A stretch of DNA of 64,000 nucleotides from Clostridiales bacterium (lineage in GTDB: Bacteria > Bacillota > Clostridia > Christensenellales > Aristaeellaceae), in assembly GCA_015056085.1 (NCBI GenBank), contig SVHA01000003.1, positions 124,001 to 188,000 of the forward strand, in the 5' to 3' direction. Shown one piece after another: positions 41,956 to 50,377 of the stretch. The position numbers and the translations under genes are program-made. Within the stretch, counting starts at the first letter, position 1. Each line of letters starts with the position of its first letter. The notes beneath the pieces were generated by a model that was not told the DNA's origin, did not search any database, and was given only the letters and a program-made list of their open reading frames with translations.

Positions 41956-42327
41956 TTATTCGCTCTTTCCGCCGGAAGCGCCTTCCAGCTGCAGGGTCAA
42001 CTCATCAATGAGCTGCTGATGGGTTTCCTTCTGCGCCTGTTCCTCTGCGATATCCTCTTCCAGATCGGCAATCTTGGCGGTGGATTCCTCAATGGTCAGG
42101 TCGGCTTCCCGGATGTCATTTTTGATGGTCTTGAGCTGTGTCTCCCGCTCTTCCTTTTGGGTGATGACCTCTTTGAGCTGGGTTTCTGCCCGAGTGAGTT
42201 CATCCTGCAGCGTAACAATCTCCCGGCGCAGGCTGTCCTGGCTGGCCAGCAGCCCCGTCACCAGCACGGCGCCCAGCAACATCACCGCCAGCAGCATCAG
42301 GAGGGACTTCGTTTCCGTGTGCTTCAT
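41956..42327 (-). CDS. Small membrane-anchored coiled-coil protein 1
   Basis: A 123-residue protein: one membrane helix (about 8-28, LLMLLAVMLLGAVLVTGLLA) and a continuous coiled coil (about 30-115) rich in Glu, Gln and Leu. Topology recalls FtsB/FtsL-type division proteins, but no specific motif supports that. It follows a sister gene of the same design by 12 nt, so they may form a hetero-coiled coil. Confidence 0.78.
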   Translation of the reverse strand: MKHTETKSLLMLLAVMLLGAVLVTGLLASQDSLRREIVTLQDELTRAETQLKEVITQKEERETQLKTIKNDIREADLTIEESTAKIADLEEDIAEEQAQKETHQQLIDELTLQLEGASGGKSE

Positions 42328-42339
42328 CCGTCTGCCTCC

Positions 42340-42714
42340 TCACTGCCCGTCCGTCAGGGAGAGCTGTTCTTCCAGCGATTCGATGGTTTTGGCAAGTTCC
42401 TTGTTCTCTTTCCGCAGGTCCTTGCGCTGCTGGCGAAGTTCATCCTCCCGGGCGGAAAGGACCTCGGCCTGCGGGGCCTTCATGGCCAGTTCTTCCGTTT
42501 TCAGGGGCAGTTCCGCTTCAATCTGTCCGAATTCGTATTCCTGCTTGGCCAGACGCTGCAGCGCAGCCTCCGTTTTGCCGGAGATGTCCGCCGCTTCCCG
42601 GCGCAGGCTGCTCAGCGTCACCACGGACGCTGCCACCATCACGCACACAAAGAGCATCACCGCTGCAAACACGGCGGCGAACCAGGGCTTTTTCGTGACT
42701 GGCGTACCTTTCAT
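42340..42714 (-). CDS. Small membrane-anchored coiled-coil protein 2
   Basis: A 124-residue protein: basic N-terminus, membrane helix (about 11-32), then a long coiled coil with ELRQQRKDLRKENKELAKTI near the end. The start at 42714 has GGAGGGAGG upstream. It is the promoter-proximal gene of the pair. Function unknown. Confidence 0.78.
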   Translation of the reverse strand: MKGTPVTKKPWFAAVFAAVMLFVCVMVAASVVTLSSLRREAADISGKTEAALQRLAKQEYEFGQIEAELPLKTEELAMKAPQAEVLSAREDELRQQRKDLRKENKELAKTIESLEEQLSLTDGQ

Positions 42715-42833
42715 TTGTGCAACCTCCCTCCGGCATGGCATCATTGTAGCACATCCCATGCCAAAAGAAAAGCCGTCCCACCCCTCTGCGCCGTCATCTG
42801 TGTATCAAAAATGTATCGAAACGCCCCAAACCC

Positions 42834-42862
42834 TTGCATGATTGCCCCGGCTGGTTTATAAT
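42834..42862 (+). promoter_or_regulatory. Promoter of the Lrp/aminotransferase operon
   Basis: TTGCAT (42834-42839), 17 nt, TATAAT (42857-42862). Confidence 0.75.
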
Positions 42863-42942
42863 GCAGGAGGTGGAGGTTTTTCTCTTTACAAGAGGAATCC
42901 CCCAAAGATGCAAAAGCATGGACAGAAAGGGATGGAATCCCG

Positions 42943-43434
42943 ATGACGAAACTGGAAATGACCCTGCTGGACCTCCTGCGGGAGGACTGCCGGATGCCCC
43001 TGGAAAAACTGGCCGTGATGACCGGCGCCACCATGGAAGAAGTGGCGCAGGCGATCACCGGCATGGAAGAAAAGCGCATCATCCTGCGCTACGCGCCCAC
43101 CATCAACTGGGATCTGACCGACACCGAGCGGGTGGAGGCCATGATTGAGGTGAAGGTGACGCCCCAGCGGGACCGGGGCTTTGACGCCGTGGCCAAGCGC
43201 ATCTACCGCTTTGACGAGGTCAAGAGCGTGTACCTGATGTCCGGCGGATACGATCTGCTGGTGCTGGTGCAGGCCCCCACCCTGAAGCAACTGGCGCTGT
43301 TTGTTTCCGAAAAGCTCTCCACGCTGGAAATGGTCACCGGCACCGCCACCAGTTTCGTCCTCAAGCGCTACAAGGAAGAGGGCGTCATTTTCGAGGATGA
43401 AAAGACGGACAGCCGCCTGGTGATCAGCCCGTGA
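42943..43434 (+). CDS. Lrp/AsnC-family transcriptional regulator
   Basis: A 163-residue regulator with an N-terminal winged helix (about 1-52, LDLLREDCRMPLEKLAVMTG) and a C-terminal ligand-binding RAM domain (about 65-145, with VKSVYLMSGGYDLLVLVQ). It probably senses an amino acid and controls the overlapping aminotransferase gene and itself. The next gene starts on the GTGA overlap at its stop. Confidence 0.9.
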   Translation: MTKLEMTLLDLLREDCRMPLEKLAVMTGATMEEVAQAITGMEEKRIILRYAPTINWDLTDTERVEAMIEVKVTPQRDRGFDAVAKRIYRFDEVKSVYLMSGGYDLLVLVQAPTLKQLALFVSEKLSTLEMVTGTATSFVLKRYKEEGVIFEDEKTDSRLVISP

Positions 43435-44609
43435 ATTATCAGAAATTCCTCAATCCCGACATCGCCGCCGTGCCCCCCAGCGGGATCAGGCGCTTCTTTG
43501 ACATGGCGTCCTCCATGCAGGATGTGATCTCCCTGGGCGTGGGCGAACCCGATTTCATCACCCCCTATCACATCCGCAATGCTGCTATCAACAGCATCAT
43601 CGACGGCGAAACACAGTACACTCCCAACAGGGGTCTGCTGCCCCTTCGCAGGGAGATCAGCCGCTATCTGCAGGATCGCTACGCTACGCCCTACGACCCG
43701 GAAACGGAAATTCTCGTCACCGTGGGCGCCAGCGAATCCATCGACACCGCCCTGCGTGCCATTGTTTCCCCCGGAGACGAAGTGCTGGTGCCCCAGCCCA
43801 GTTACGTCAGTTATTCCCCCAGCGTAATCTTCGCCGGCGGCACCCCCGTGGGCGTGGAAACCACTAAGGACACCCAGTTCCGCCTGACGGCTGAAAATGT
43901 GCTCCGCGCCATCACGCCCCGCACCAAGGCGCTGATTCTCCCCTATCCCAACAACCCCACCGGCGGCATCATGGGCAAAAGTGACCTGGAAGCCCTGGCG
44001 GAGGTCGTGCGGGAAAAGGAAATCCTCGTCATCAGCGATGAAATCTACTCTGAACTGACCTACGGCGAAAACACCCATGTGTCCTTTGCTTCCCTGCCGG
44101 GCATGAAGGACTACACCCTGACCATCAACGGTTTCAGCAAATCCTTCGCCATGACGGGCTGGCGCGTGGGGTACATCTGCGGCCCCGCCGCGCTGATTGA
44201 CGTGATGAACAAAATCCACCAGTATGCCATCCTCTGCGCCCCCAGGCAGGGCCAGGTGGCAGCGCTGGAAGCCCTGCGCTCCGGCCGGGAAAACGGCTAT
44301 GCCGATGTTGTCCGGATGCGGGAAAGTTACGACCAGCGCCGGCGGCTGATGGTCACGTCCCTTCGGAAGATGGGCCTTGACTGCTTCGAGCCCCTGGGCG
44401 CCTTCTATGTGTTCCCCGACATCCGCCTAACGGGCCTGAGCAGCGAGGAATTCTGCCGCCGCCTGCTGGAAGAAAAGCGGGTCGCCTGTGTGCCCGGCAC
44501 GGCCTTCGGCCCCTGCGGCGAGGGCTTCGTCCGCTGCTCCTACGCCACAGGGCTGGACAAACTCACCACCGCGCTGGAGCGCATGGAGGCCTTCATCGCT
44601 TCCCTTTGA
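43431..44609 (+). CDS. PLP-dependent class I/II aminotransferase
   Basis: A 392-residue fold-type I aminotransferase: early SGIRRFFDMAS, GVGEPDF, the YPNNPTGG substrate/cofactor loop, SDEIYSEL, PLP lysine K237 in NGFSKSFAMTGWR, and a C-terminal GEGFVRCSYA. It resembles the PatA/aromatic aminotransferase group; aspartate, LL-DAP or aromatic amino acids are possible. If it accepts aryl pyruvates it could complete the ior-dependent route, but this is only a possibility. It begins with GTG overlapping the Lrp stop. Confidence 0.92.
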   Translation: MNYQKFLNPDIAAVPPSGIRRFFDMASSMQDVISLGVGEPDFITPYHIRNAAINSIIDGETQYTPNRGLLPLRREISRYLQDRYATPYDPETEILVTVGASESIDTALRAIVSPGDEVLVPQPSYVSYSPSVIFAGGTPVGVETTKDTQFRLTAENVLRAITPRTKALILPYPNNPTGGIMGKSDLEALAEVVREKEILVISDEIYSELTYGENTHVSFASLPGMKDYTLTINGFSKSFAMTGWRVGYICGPAALIDVMNKIHQYAILCAPRQGQVAALEALRSGRENGYADVVRMRESYDQRRRLMVTSLRKMGLDCFEPLGAFYVFPDIRLTGLSSEEFCRRLLEEKRVACVPGTAFGPCGEGFVRCSYATGLDKLTTALERMEAFIASL

Positions 44610-44623
44610 TCACGGAGGTATGT

Positions 44624-45784
44624 ATGCGTAAAGTCATTGCCCTTTTCTTCGCCCTGATGTGCCTCACAGCTCTTTCCTTTGCCGAGGAGGAGCTGGAACT
44701 GGAGGATATGCTCTCCGGCGCCGACCCTGACATCGTGGCACAAACCTATATCGCCCCGCCCAGCGAGTCGGATGACTTTGAAATGCTGGAAGACGAGGGT
44801 GAGCCCTCCATTTATGAAAAGGACGGCTCCATCCTCATCACCATCACCGCCGGCGGCGATTTCACCATCGGCCGGGACGTGCGCAAGCGTGCCGACATCT
44901 TCGGCGATGAACTGGAAAAACAGGGCGGCGACATCAACTTCATCTTCAAGAACATCTCTGACGTTCTGCATCAGGATGACCTGACCATCCTCAACTTTGA
45001 GGGCACCCTGACGGAATCCTCCTACATCCCCTCGGAAAAGCGGGAAAACCAGTTCCTCTTCTCCGCGCCTCCCGCCTGGGTGGAGGTGCTGCCCAACCAC
45101 AGCGTGGAAGCGGTGGCGCTGGAAAACAATCATGTGATGGATCACGGCGCTGACGCCCTGGCGGACACCAAAGCAGCCCTGTCCGGCGCCGGCGTGGTAT
45201 ATTCCACCGGCACGGAACTGGGCGTGATTGACGTCAAGGGCGTGCAGATCGCCATGCTGTCCTACCTGACGATTGACAGATATGACGAACTGTGGGACGT
45301 CGTACCCCAGGACATCGCCAACGCCAAGCGGTTTTATCCCATCGTGATCGTCTCCTTCCACTGGGGCAACGAAACCTGGTATTACCCCACGGACAATCAG
45401 GTGAAAATGGGTCATCTGGCGGTGGATTCCGGCGCTGATCTGGTGCTGGGCCACCACAGCCACCGCATCAACCCCATTGAGCAGTATAAGGGCAAGTACA
45501 TCTGCTACTCCCTGGGCAACTTCTGCTTTGCTGGCAACAGCAAGCCCAGCGATATGTCCTCCTTCCTGTTCCAGACCCGTTTCCGTCTCAAGGACGGCGA
45601 GATCACCAACGAGGGCTTCCGCATCATCCCCATCCGCATTTCCTCCCGCACCGACCGCAACGACTTTGTGCCCACCGTGCTGACCAAGGAGAACGCCATT
45701 GATGCGGTGGTCTCCACGCTGAAGGAAAACGGCAAGCGGCTGGACTATGCGGTGGACGAATATCCCCTGGAATGGGCGGATTAA
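44624..45784 (+). CDS. Second CapA-family secreted protein
   Basis: A 386-residue protein with a signal peptide (about 1-20), an acidic linker (about 21-66) and a CapA domain with GGDFTIGRDV (D79), LNFEGTLTE, ENNHVMDHG, SFHWGNETWYYP, GHHSHRINP and SLGNFCFAG. The metal/phosphoesterase pattern is complete. The ATG at 44624 follows GGAGG; it lies 14 nt after the aminotransferase stop, so the three genes may be co-transcribed. It differs from the 2819 copy in length and linker and is not a recent duplicate. Confidence 0.88.
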   Translation: MRKVIALFFALMCLTALSFAEEELELEDMLSGADPDIVAQTYIAPPSESDDFEMLEDEGEPSIYEKDGSILITITAGGDFTIGRDVRKRADIFGDELEKQGGDINFIFKNISDVLHQDDLTILNFEGTLTESSYIPSEKRENQFLFSAPPAWVEVLPNHSVEAVALENNHVMDHGADALADTKAALSGAGVVYSTGTELGVIDVKGVQIAMLSYLTIDRYDELWDVVPQDIANAKRFYPIVIVSFHWGNETWYYPTDNQVKMGHLAVDSGADLVLGHHSHRINPIEQYKGKYICYSLGNFCFAGNSKPSDMSSFLFQTRFRLKDGEITNEGFRIIPIRISSRTDRNDFVPTVLTKENAIDAVVSTLKENGKRLDYAVDEYPLEWAD

Positions 45785-45821
45785 ACGAAAAACAGGAAAA
45801 AAACATTTTGGGGTCTTTCCG

Positions 45822-45872
45822 AATCCGGCAAATCAGAATGCAGGTGTTCCTGCGTGATTTGCCGGATTTTTC
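45822..45872 (+). terminator. Long intrinsic terminator
   Basis: Fourteen-bp outer stem (AATCCGGCAAATCA and its complement) with an inner GCAGG/CCTGC stem, then TTTT. Confidence 0.85.
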
Positions 45873-45978
45873 CTTGTTTTGGGGCAATTTGTGCTGGAAT
45901 TTGCAACACGTGCCGGAAATTATGCATTTTCATCTGAAATTTCCAGCATTTTCCTGCAAGTCGCCGCCAGATGTGACA

Positions 45979-46006
45979 TTGTAATTCCGTGAAAACGCAG
46001 TATAAT
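45979..46006 (+). promoter_or_regulatory. Promoter of the 50-codon gene
   Basis: TTGTAA (45979-45984), 16 nt, TATAAT (46001-46006). Confidence 0.6.
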
Positions 46007-46040
46007 GTATACAACATTCAGGAAAGGTTCGTGAGCATAT

Positions 46041-46193
46041 ATGGCACCTGATCATACGGTGGAGCAGGCAGCAACCACCTTTCAACAAAGCGCCGCGGGC
46101 GCCGGCATCATGCTCGACCCCCAGACGATCCGGGAACTGGCAGCCATTCTGGTCAAACGCCAGGAACAGGCCCAGACCCAGCAGCATACCTGA
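46041..46193 (+). CDS. Small 50-residue protein, unknown
   Basis: A short frame bracketed by its own promoter and a clean terminator. It encodes a Gln/Ala-rich, acidic-to-neutral peptide: MAPDHTVEQAATTFQQS, then a helix IRELAAILVKRQEQAQTQQ. No signal or membrane segment. The ribosome site is poor (AGGAAAGG about 14 nt upstream). The transcription unit argues that it is real, although it could also be a small RNA. Confidence 0.5.
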   Translation: MAPDHTVEQAATTFQQSAAGAGIMLDPQTIRELAAILVKRQEQAQTQQHT

Positions 46194-46200
46194 TTTTCAT

Positions 46201-46227
46201 GCCGGAAGGGGAACCTTCCGGCTTTTT
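46201..46227 (+). terminator. Intrinsic terminator
   Basis: GCCGGAAGG/CCTTCCGGC stem, loop GGAA, then TTTTT. Confidence 0.85.
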
Positions 46228-46291
46228 GAGTTGAATCAACCAATGATTGTTAAATTTTTCTAAAAATTCGCAAACATAGTCCTTCACTGTG

Positions 46292-46321
46292 TTGACATTG
46301 TTTTCTTAACAGATGTATACT
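46292..46321 (+). promoter_or_regulatory. Promoter of the Tat/FMN-binding gene
   Basis: TTGACA (46292-46297), 18 nt, TATACT (46316-46321), preceded by an A/T-rich stretch. Confidence 0.75.
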
Positions 46322-46390
46322 ATAGGCAGGGTTAAGCAGGCAGGAGTCTGTCCTGCCGCTACAAAACATTCTACAAGGAGGAAGATTCCT

Positions 46391-47323
46391 ATGAAGTCCA
46401 TCGTTCAGTCCCGTCGTGATTTCCTGGCTCTGGCTGGCAAGGGCATGCTGGGCGCTGCCGCTCTGGCGACCGTTCCCGCTGTCGTGACCGCTCAGGCTGA
46501 CGAAGCCATCGCTGCTCCCGCCTGGCCCTGGGAGTGGAAGTATGTTGATCCCACTAAGGTGATGGAGCGCACCTACGCTTCCTTCTCCACCCATGGCGGC
46601 TGCTGCGCGGCTGTCGTTGCTGGCGTGGTGGAAGAACTGGCCGAGAACTACGGCTATCCCTACAACCAGATCAACCCCCGTATGTTCGCCAATGGCGGCG
46701 GCGGTTACGGCCGTAAGACCCTGTGCGGCTCTCTGGGCGGCGCTTGCGCCGTGCTGGGCCTGTTCTGCGAGAGCAAGGCTTCCGGCTCCCTGCGCAACCA
46801 GATCTATGAGTGGTACGAGAAGCACGAGTTCCCCCAGTATCAGCCTGTGATGGAATCCGTGTTCACCGTGTCCAACTCTATCCAGTGCTCTGACTCCGTC
46901 GGCAACTGGATGACCGCTTCCGGCAAGGAATTCAGCTCCCCCGAGCGCGCTGCCCGCTGCGCCGGCCTGAGCGCTGAAGTTGCCGCCAAGTGCGTGGAAC
47001 TGCTGAACATCGAGTACGGCCTGGCCGCTGCTCCCGTGGTCGAGCCCGCTGAAGAGCCCGCTCCCGAACTGGCTCCCAACGAGTACATCGGCACTGCTGA
47101 TGGCTACAACGGCCCCGTGAAGGTGAAGGTGACCATGGACGGCGAAAAGATCGCCAAGATCGAAGTCCTGGAGCACAAGGAAGACATGGCCAACGCCATC
47201 GCCGAGATTCCGGACGCTGTCATGAAGAACCAGACCACTGAAGTGGACACCATTGGCGGCGCTACCGTGACCTCCAAGGCTCTGCTGGCTGCTATCAACG
47301 ACGCTCTGTCCCAGGTGAAGTAA
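46391..47323 (+). CDS. Tat-exported C_GCAxxG_C_C-type redox protein fused to an FMN-binding domain
   Basis: A 310-residue protein. N-terminus SRRDFLALAGKG is a twin-arginine signal (R8-R9). The middle (about 50-205) is a Cys-rich C_GCAxxG_C_C-type domain (HGGCCAAV, LCGSLGGACAVLGLF, IQCSDS, ARCAGL, AAKCVEL). An Ala/Pro/Glu linker leads to a C-terminal FMN_bind domain (about 230-305) ending in DTIGGATVTS, where a Thr normally carries covalent FMN attached by ApbE. It is likely an extracytoplasmic electron-transfer protein. AAGGAGG and a codon choice richer in CGT/GCT than neighbours suggest high expression. No partner dehydrogenase is adjacent. Confidence 0.88.
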   Translation: MKSIVQSRRDFLALAGKGMLGAAALATVPAVVTAQADEAIAAPAWPWEWKYVDPTKVMERTYASFSTHGGCCAAVVAGVVEELAENYGYPYNQINPRMFANGGGGYGRKTLCGSLGGACAVLGLFCESKASGSLRNQIYEWYEKHEFPQYQPVMESVFTVSNSIQCSDSVGNWMTASGKEFSSPERAARCAGLSAEVAAKCVELLNIEYGLAAAPVVEPAEEPAPELAPNEYIGTADGYNGPVKVKVTMDGEKIAKIEVLEHKEDMANAIAEIPDAVMKNQTTEVDTIGGATVTSKALLAAINDALSQVK

Positions 47324-47343
47324 TTCTCCCGGAACAAAACATC

Positions 47344-47371
47344 GCCCCGCTTCTTCGGAAGCGGGGCTTTT
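47344..47371 (+). terminator. Intrinsic terminator
   Basis: GCCCCGCTTC/GAAGCGGGGC stem with a TTCG loop, then TTTT. Confidence 0.85.
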
Positions 47372-47377
47372 GCGTGT

Positions 47378-47404
47378 CGGCAAAGTGCTATGAGCACTTT
47401 GCCG
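47378..47404. terminator. Second hairpin, 12-bp perfect stem
   Basis: CGGCAAAGTGCT/AGCACTTTGCCG with loop ATG, followed by AATTTTG. A backup terminator or a small palindromic element. Confidence 0.55.
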
Positions 47405-47444
47405 AATTTTGCACTCCGTCACTGTCAGGGTGCGGGGCACACAA

Positions 47445-47477
47445 AAAACTGCGACGCATCATTCACGCCGCAGTTTT
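47445..47477 (-). terminator. Terminator of the MFS gene
   Basis: AAAACTGCG/CGCAGTTTT stem; on the minus strand it is followed by TTGTGTG. Confidence 0.65.
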
Positions 47478-47507
47478 CGTTTGACAAAACGTCTGTCCCT
47501 TTTTGTG

Positions 47508-48818
47508 TCAGGCACCAATGTCCGGCTGCTGTTCCTTTTTGAGGCTTCTGAAGAAGAAGCACAGGCACAGCGCCGCCAGCATCGCGCCGTTGATGATGTA
47601 AATCACTCCGATGCCCCGGCCCACACCTGTGCCCAGGAGTTGCCCGACCCACGACTGCGCCAATGCGCCGCCGGGCATCATCAGGGGCTCAAACACCCGG
47701 TCCGCCAGGAAGCCCGACAGCACGGCGGAAACGGGCATGGCCATCTGGCACAGCACCGAGACGACGGTCATCACCCGGCCCAGCATCTCTTTTTCCACCG
47801 TCTTTTGCAACACGGTATGCACGATGGTGTTGACATAGGGCACGAACAGGGAAAAGAGGAACACGCCGGTGAAAATCACGCCCCAGTGCGGGGACAAGCC
47901 GCCAATGATCATTCCCACGCCCGTGATCGTGGTCAGGCCGTAGACGGTGGCATAGTCGTTCTTCGGCGCTTTCAGCACCGTTGCCAGCATGGCGCCGATC
48001 ATCATGGCAATGCCCATGACGGCTTCACCGACGCCGAGGGTGCCCGCATCATACAAAGACAGAATCATGGGCGAAAAGAGAATCAGCGCCATGTTTGCCG
48101 TGAAGTTCACAAAGGAAAAACTCAGCACCGCCCGAAACAGTTTCGTCTTGCTGCGCAGATACAAGAAGGACTCTTTGAAATCCCGCAGGGAAGTGGACAG
48201 CATCTTTTTCTTTTCCGCTTCGCTGGTTTGCACCACGGGCTGGGGAATCTTCGTCACCGCAATGGTAGAGAAGGCGAACACATAACTGAACAGGTCAATC
48301 AGGAACAACCCCTTGAGCCCCAGCAGGGGATACAGCGCACCCGCTGCCACAGGAGCGATCATGTTCTGGGCTGCGCCGGACAATTGGCACATTCCGTTTG
48401 CCCTGGCCAGTTTGTTTTCCTCCACCAGCATGGGGATGCTGGCAGAGAACGCCGGGCTCTGGAAGGTGCCCAGCGTGGAGGACAGTGCCATCAGGGGATA
48501 AACCATCCACACCTGCAATTTGTTGGCAAACAGCAGGATTACCAGTATCACTTTCAGCAATGCATCCACTGAATCCGTCAGCATGATCACCTTTTTGCGG
48601 TTTTTTCTGTCCGCAAAGCTGCCCGCCAGAGGCGAAAGCAGCAGGGAGGGCAAGATGGCGCAGAGGAAGGAGATGGCAAAGGGCGTGGCCTCGCCCGTTT
48701 TTTCAAACAGCCAGACGGACAGACCGAAGCTGGAAATCGCCGATCCTAAAACAGACAGAAACTGTCCGCTCCAGATGAAGGCAAACTTGCCGAAGGACTT
48801 CCCTTCGCTTTTCATCAT
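47508..48818 (-). CDS. MFS transporter, macrolide-efflux-like
   Basis: A 436-residue, 12-helix major facilitator. It has the loop motif GSFADRKNRKKVI after helix 2 and the NTIVHTVLQKTVEKEMLGRVMTVVS segment typical of MefA-like exporters. Substrate unknown; drug or peptide efflux is the usual guess. Start 48818 is chosen because AGGGGG lies 8 nt upstream; an earlier in-frame ATG (48866) sits just after the promoter. Confidence 0.88.
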   Translation of the reverse strand: MMKSEGKSFGKFAFIWSGQFLSVLGSAISSFGLSVWLFEKTGEATPFAISFLCAILPSLLLSPLAGSFADRKNRKKVIMLTDSVDALLKVILVILLFANKLQVWMVYPLMALSSTLGTFQSPAFSASIPMLVEENKLARANGMCQLSGAAQNMIAPVAAGALYPLLGLKGLFLIDLFSYVFAFSTIAVTKIPQPVVQTSEAEKKKMLSTSLRDFKESFLYLRSKTKLFRAVLSFSFVNFTANMALILFSPMILSLYDAGTLGVGEAVMGIAMMIGAMLATVLKAPKNDYATVYGLTTITGVGMIIGGLSPHWGVIFTGVFLFSLFVPYVNTIVHTVLQKTVEKEMLGRVMTVVSVLCQMAMPVSAVLSGFLADRVFEPLMMPGGALAQSWVGQLLGTGVGRGIGVIYIINGAMLAALCLCFFFRSLKKEQQPDIGA

Positions 48819-48873
48819 GCGGGGCACCCCCTTTCCCTTTTTTCGCAGCGATTCCCGCTGCGTCATTGCATTC

Positions 48874-48902
48874 ATTATATCACAAGGGGGATGGATGGAC
48901 AA
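48874..48902 (-). promoter_or_regulatory. Promoter of the MFS gene
   Basis: TTGTCC (48902-48897), 17 nt, TATAAT (48879-48874). The -35 lies only 19 nt from the end of the XRE gene. Confidence 0.65.
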
Positions 48903-48920
48903 GGGGGCATCCCCAAAGGC

Positions 48921-49532
48921 TTATGCCCGGATATATTTCAGATACAGCATCCCCTTGACCATCAGCAGCACAAACATGATGGCCGCCCCATACGCTTGCC
49001 TCGTCAGAATCAGAAACAGAACAGTCAGCACGCTCAAACCCATGGAGCAGTACGACACCGCTTTTTCTCCCCTGCGGATGTTCAACTGTGTGAAGATGAC
49101 TTTCAGGGCGCCTGCTGCCATCAATGCCAGATACATCACCCAATACACGGCGATGCTGAAAGCGGACAGGCCCGAAAACGCAGGCAGGCTCACGGAAGCA
49201 ATATGTTCCCCCACGGGATGCGGATACAATGGCAGCACGATGAGCATCAGCGTGAACAGATCCACCATGCCCCAAAGGAGGTTGCATATCCTCTGGATGT
49301 TGTGCCTGTTTTCTTTTTCCGCCAGGGACAGTATTTTTTCGCTGGACAGCAGATCGTCAATCGTCACGGAAAAGAAGGCGGCAATGTCCCGGATGGAGTC
49401 AATGCTGGGATAGCCTCTGCCGGATTCCCATTTTGAAACAGCCGTCCTTGACACATACAGGCTTTCCGCCAGTTCCTCCTGAGTCATTCCCCTGCTCTTT
49501 CGCAGGCTTTGCAGTTTTTCGTTGAATTCCAA
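48921..49532 (-). CDS. XRE-family regulator with a membrane domain
   Basis: A 203-residue protein: helix-turn-helix (about 1-60; LQSLRKSRGMTQEELAESL, SRTAVSKWESGRGYPSID) followed by a linker and four or five membrane helices (about 88-200). Membrane-tethered XRE regulators often control a neighbouring transporter or envelope gene. The start is a TTG at 49532 with GGAGG 8 nt upstream. It follows the PAP2 gene by 14 nt and lies before the MFS gene. Confidence 0.88.
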   Translation of the reverse strand: MEFNEKLQSLRKSRGMTQEELAESLYVSRTAVSKWESGRGYPSIDSIRDIAAFFSVTIDDLLSSEKILSLAEKENRHNIQRICNLLWGMVDLFTLMLIVLPLYPHPVGEHIASVSLPAFSGLSAFSIAVYWVMYLALMAAGALKVIFTQLNIRRGEKAVSYCSMGLSVLTVLFLILTRQAYGAAIMFVLLMVKGMLYLKYIRA

Positions 49533-49546
49533 GGTTGCCCCTCCTG

Positions 49547-50206
49547 TCAATGGCGGTTGATGAACATGAGAACAAGACCCCGATAGACGTGAAACAGACC
49601 TACACTGATCAAAACGGAACCGAGAATATCCGTCAGCCAATGCACCCCGGAAACCACCCTGCCCACCACCATCAGCCCGGAAAAAAGGGCAGTCAGCAGC
49701 GTCACAGCATTTCTGACAAAAGGCGCCTTGCTCCTGCGGCGGATTTGTTCGGCGCAGGCGGGCATCACACCCAGCACCAACAGCGTGGTGGAAGACGGAT
49801 AAGAGGCTTCCATGAAGCCGTCTATCAGGATCGGCCTGTAATTGATGGGATTCATCTCAAAAATGACGTAGAGGGCGGCCAGGATGATGAAATGCACGCC
49901 CAGCAGCAGGATGTCCCCATCGACTTTGAACAGACTTTTTCTGCGAATCAGTTGAACAAGCCCCTTCACGGCAAACGAAAGCGCAACGGCAATGGGAACA
50001 ATCCCTGCCCAATCGGTGATGGTGTAGAGTGTCATGTGGACGTCGCACAGTTCATGGAAGGCGCTGTTGATGGTGCAAAAACCGATGTCCGTTCCGTTGA
50101 CGCCCAGGGGCTGCACATCCACCGTCTGCACCAGCCAGGTCAGGATGGCAAAGAGCGCTACGAGCCCCATGCCTGTGAAAAGTTGCCATTTTCCTTGATG
50201 TTTCAT
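49547..50206 (-). CDS. PAP2-family membrane phosphatase
   Basis: A 219-residue membrane protein with six helices and the phosphatase signature spread over NPINYRP, SYPSSTT and RVVSGVHWLTDILGS (PSST replaces the common PSGH). Likely dephosphorylates a lipid phosphate such as undecaprenyl or phosphatidyl glycerophosphate. GAAAGGAG precedes the ATG. First gene of an operon with the XRE regulator. Upstream, GTCGC/GCGAC repeats (50272-50300) could be an operator. Confidence 0.85.
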   Translation of the reverse strand: MKHQGKWQLFTGMGLVALFAILTWLVQTVDVQPLGVNGTDIGFCTINSAFHELCDVHMTLYTITDWAGIVPIAVALSFAVKGLVQLIRRKSLFKVDGDILLLGVHFIILAALYVIFEMNPINYRPILIDGFMEASYPSSTTLLVLGVMPACAEQIRRRSKAPFVRNAVTLLTALFSGLMVVGRVVSGVHWLTDILGSVLISVGLFHVYRGLVLMFINRH

Positions 50207-50338
50207 TTCCCTTTTCTCCTTTCGGATGCGTTTGCAGATTCATTCTACAGGAGCATCCAGGAAAAGGAAAGCGTCGCACCGTCACGTCAGCGACACGATT
50301 CGTCACATCCGTCGTTTCAGGGAAAAAAGGCATACAAA

Positions 50339-50374
50339 ATCAGGGTCAGCGAACATTCCGCCAACCCTGTTGCA
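50339..50374 (-). terminator. Terminator of the isc operon
   Basis: CAGGGT...ACCCTG stem on the minus strand extended by GGCG/CGCT pairs, followed by ATTTTG, just after the iscU stop. Confidence 0.6.
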
Positions 50375-50377
50375 TTT

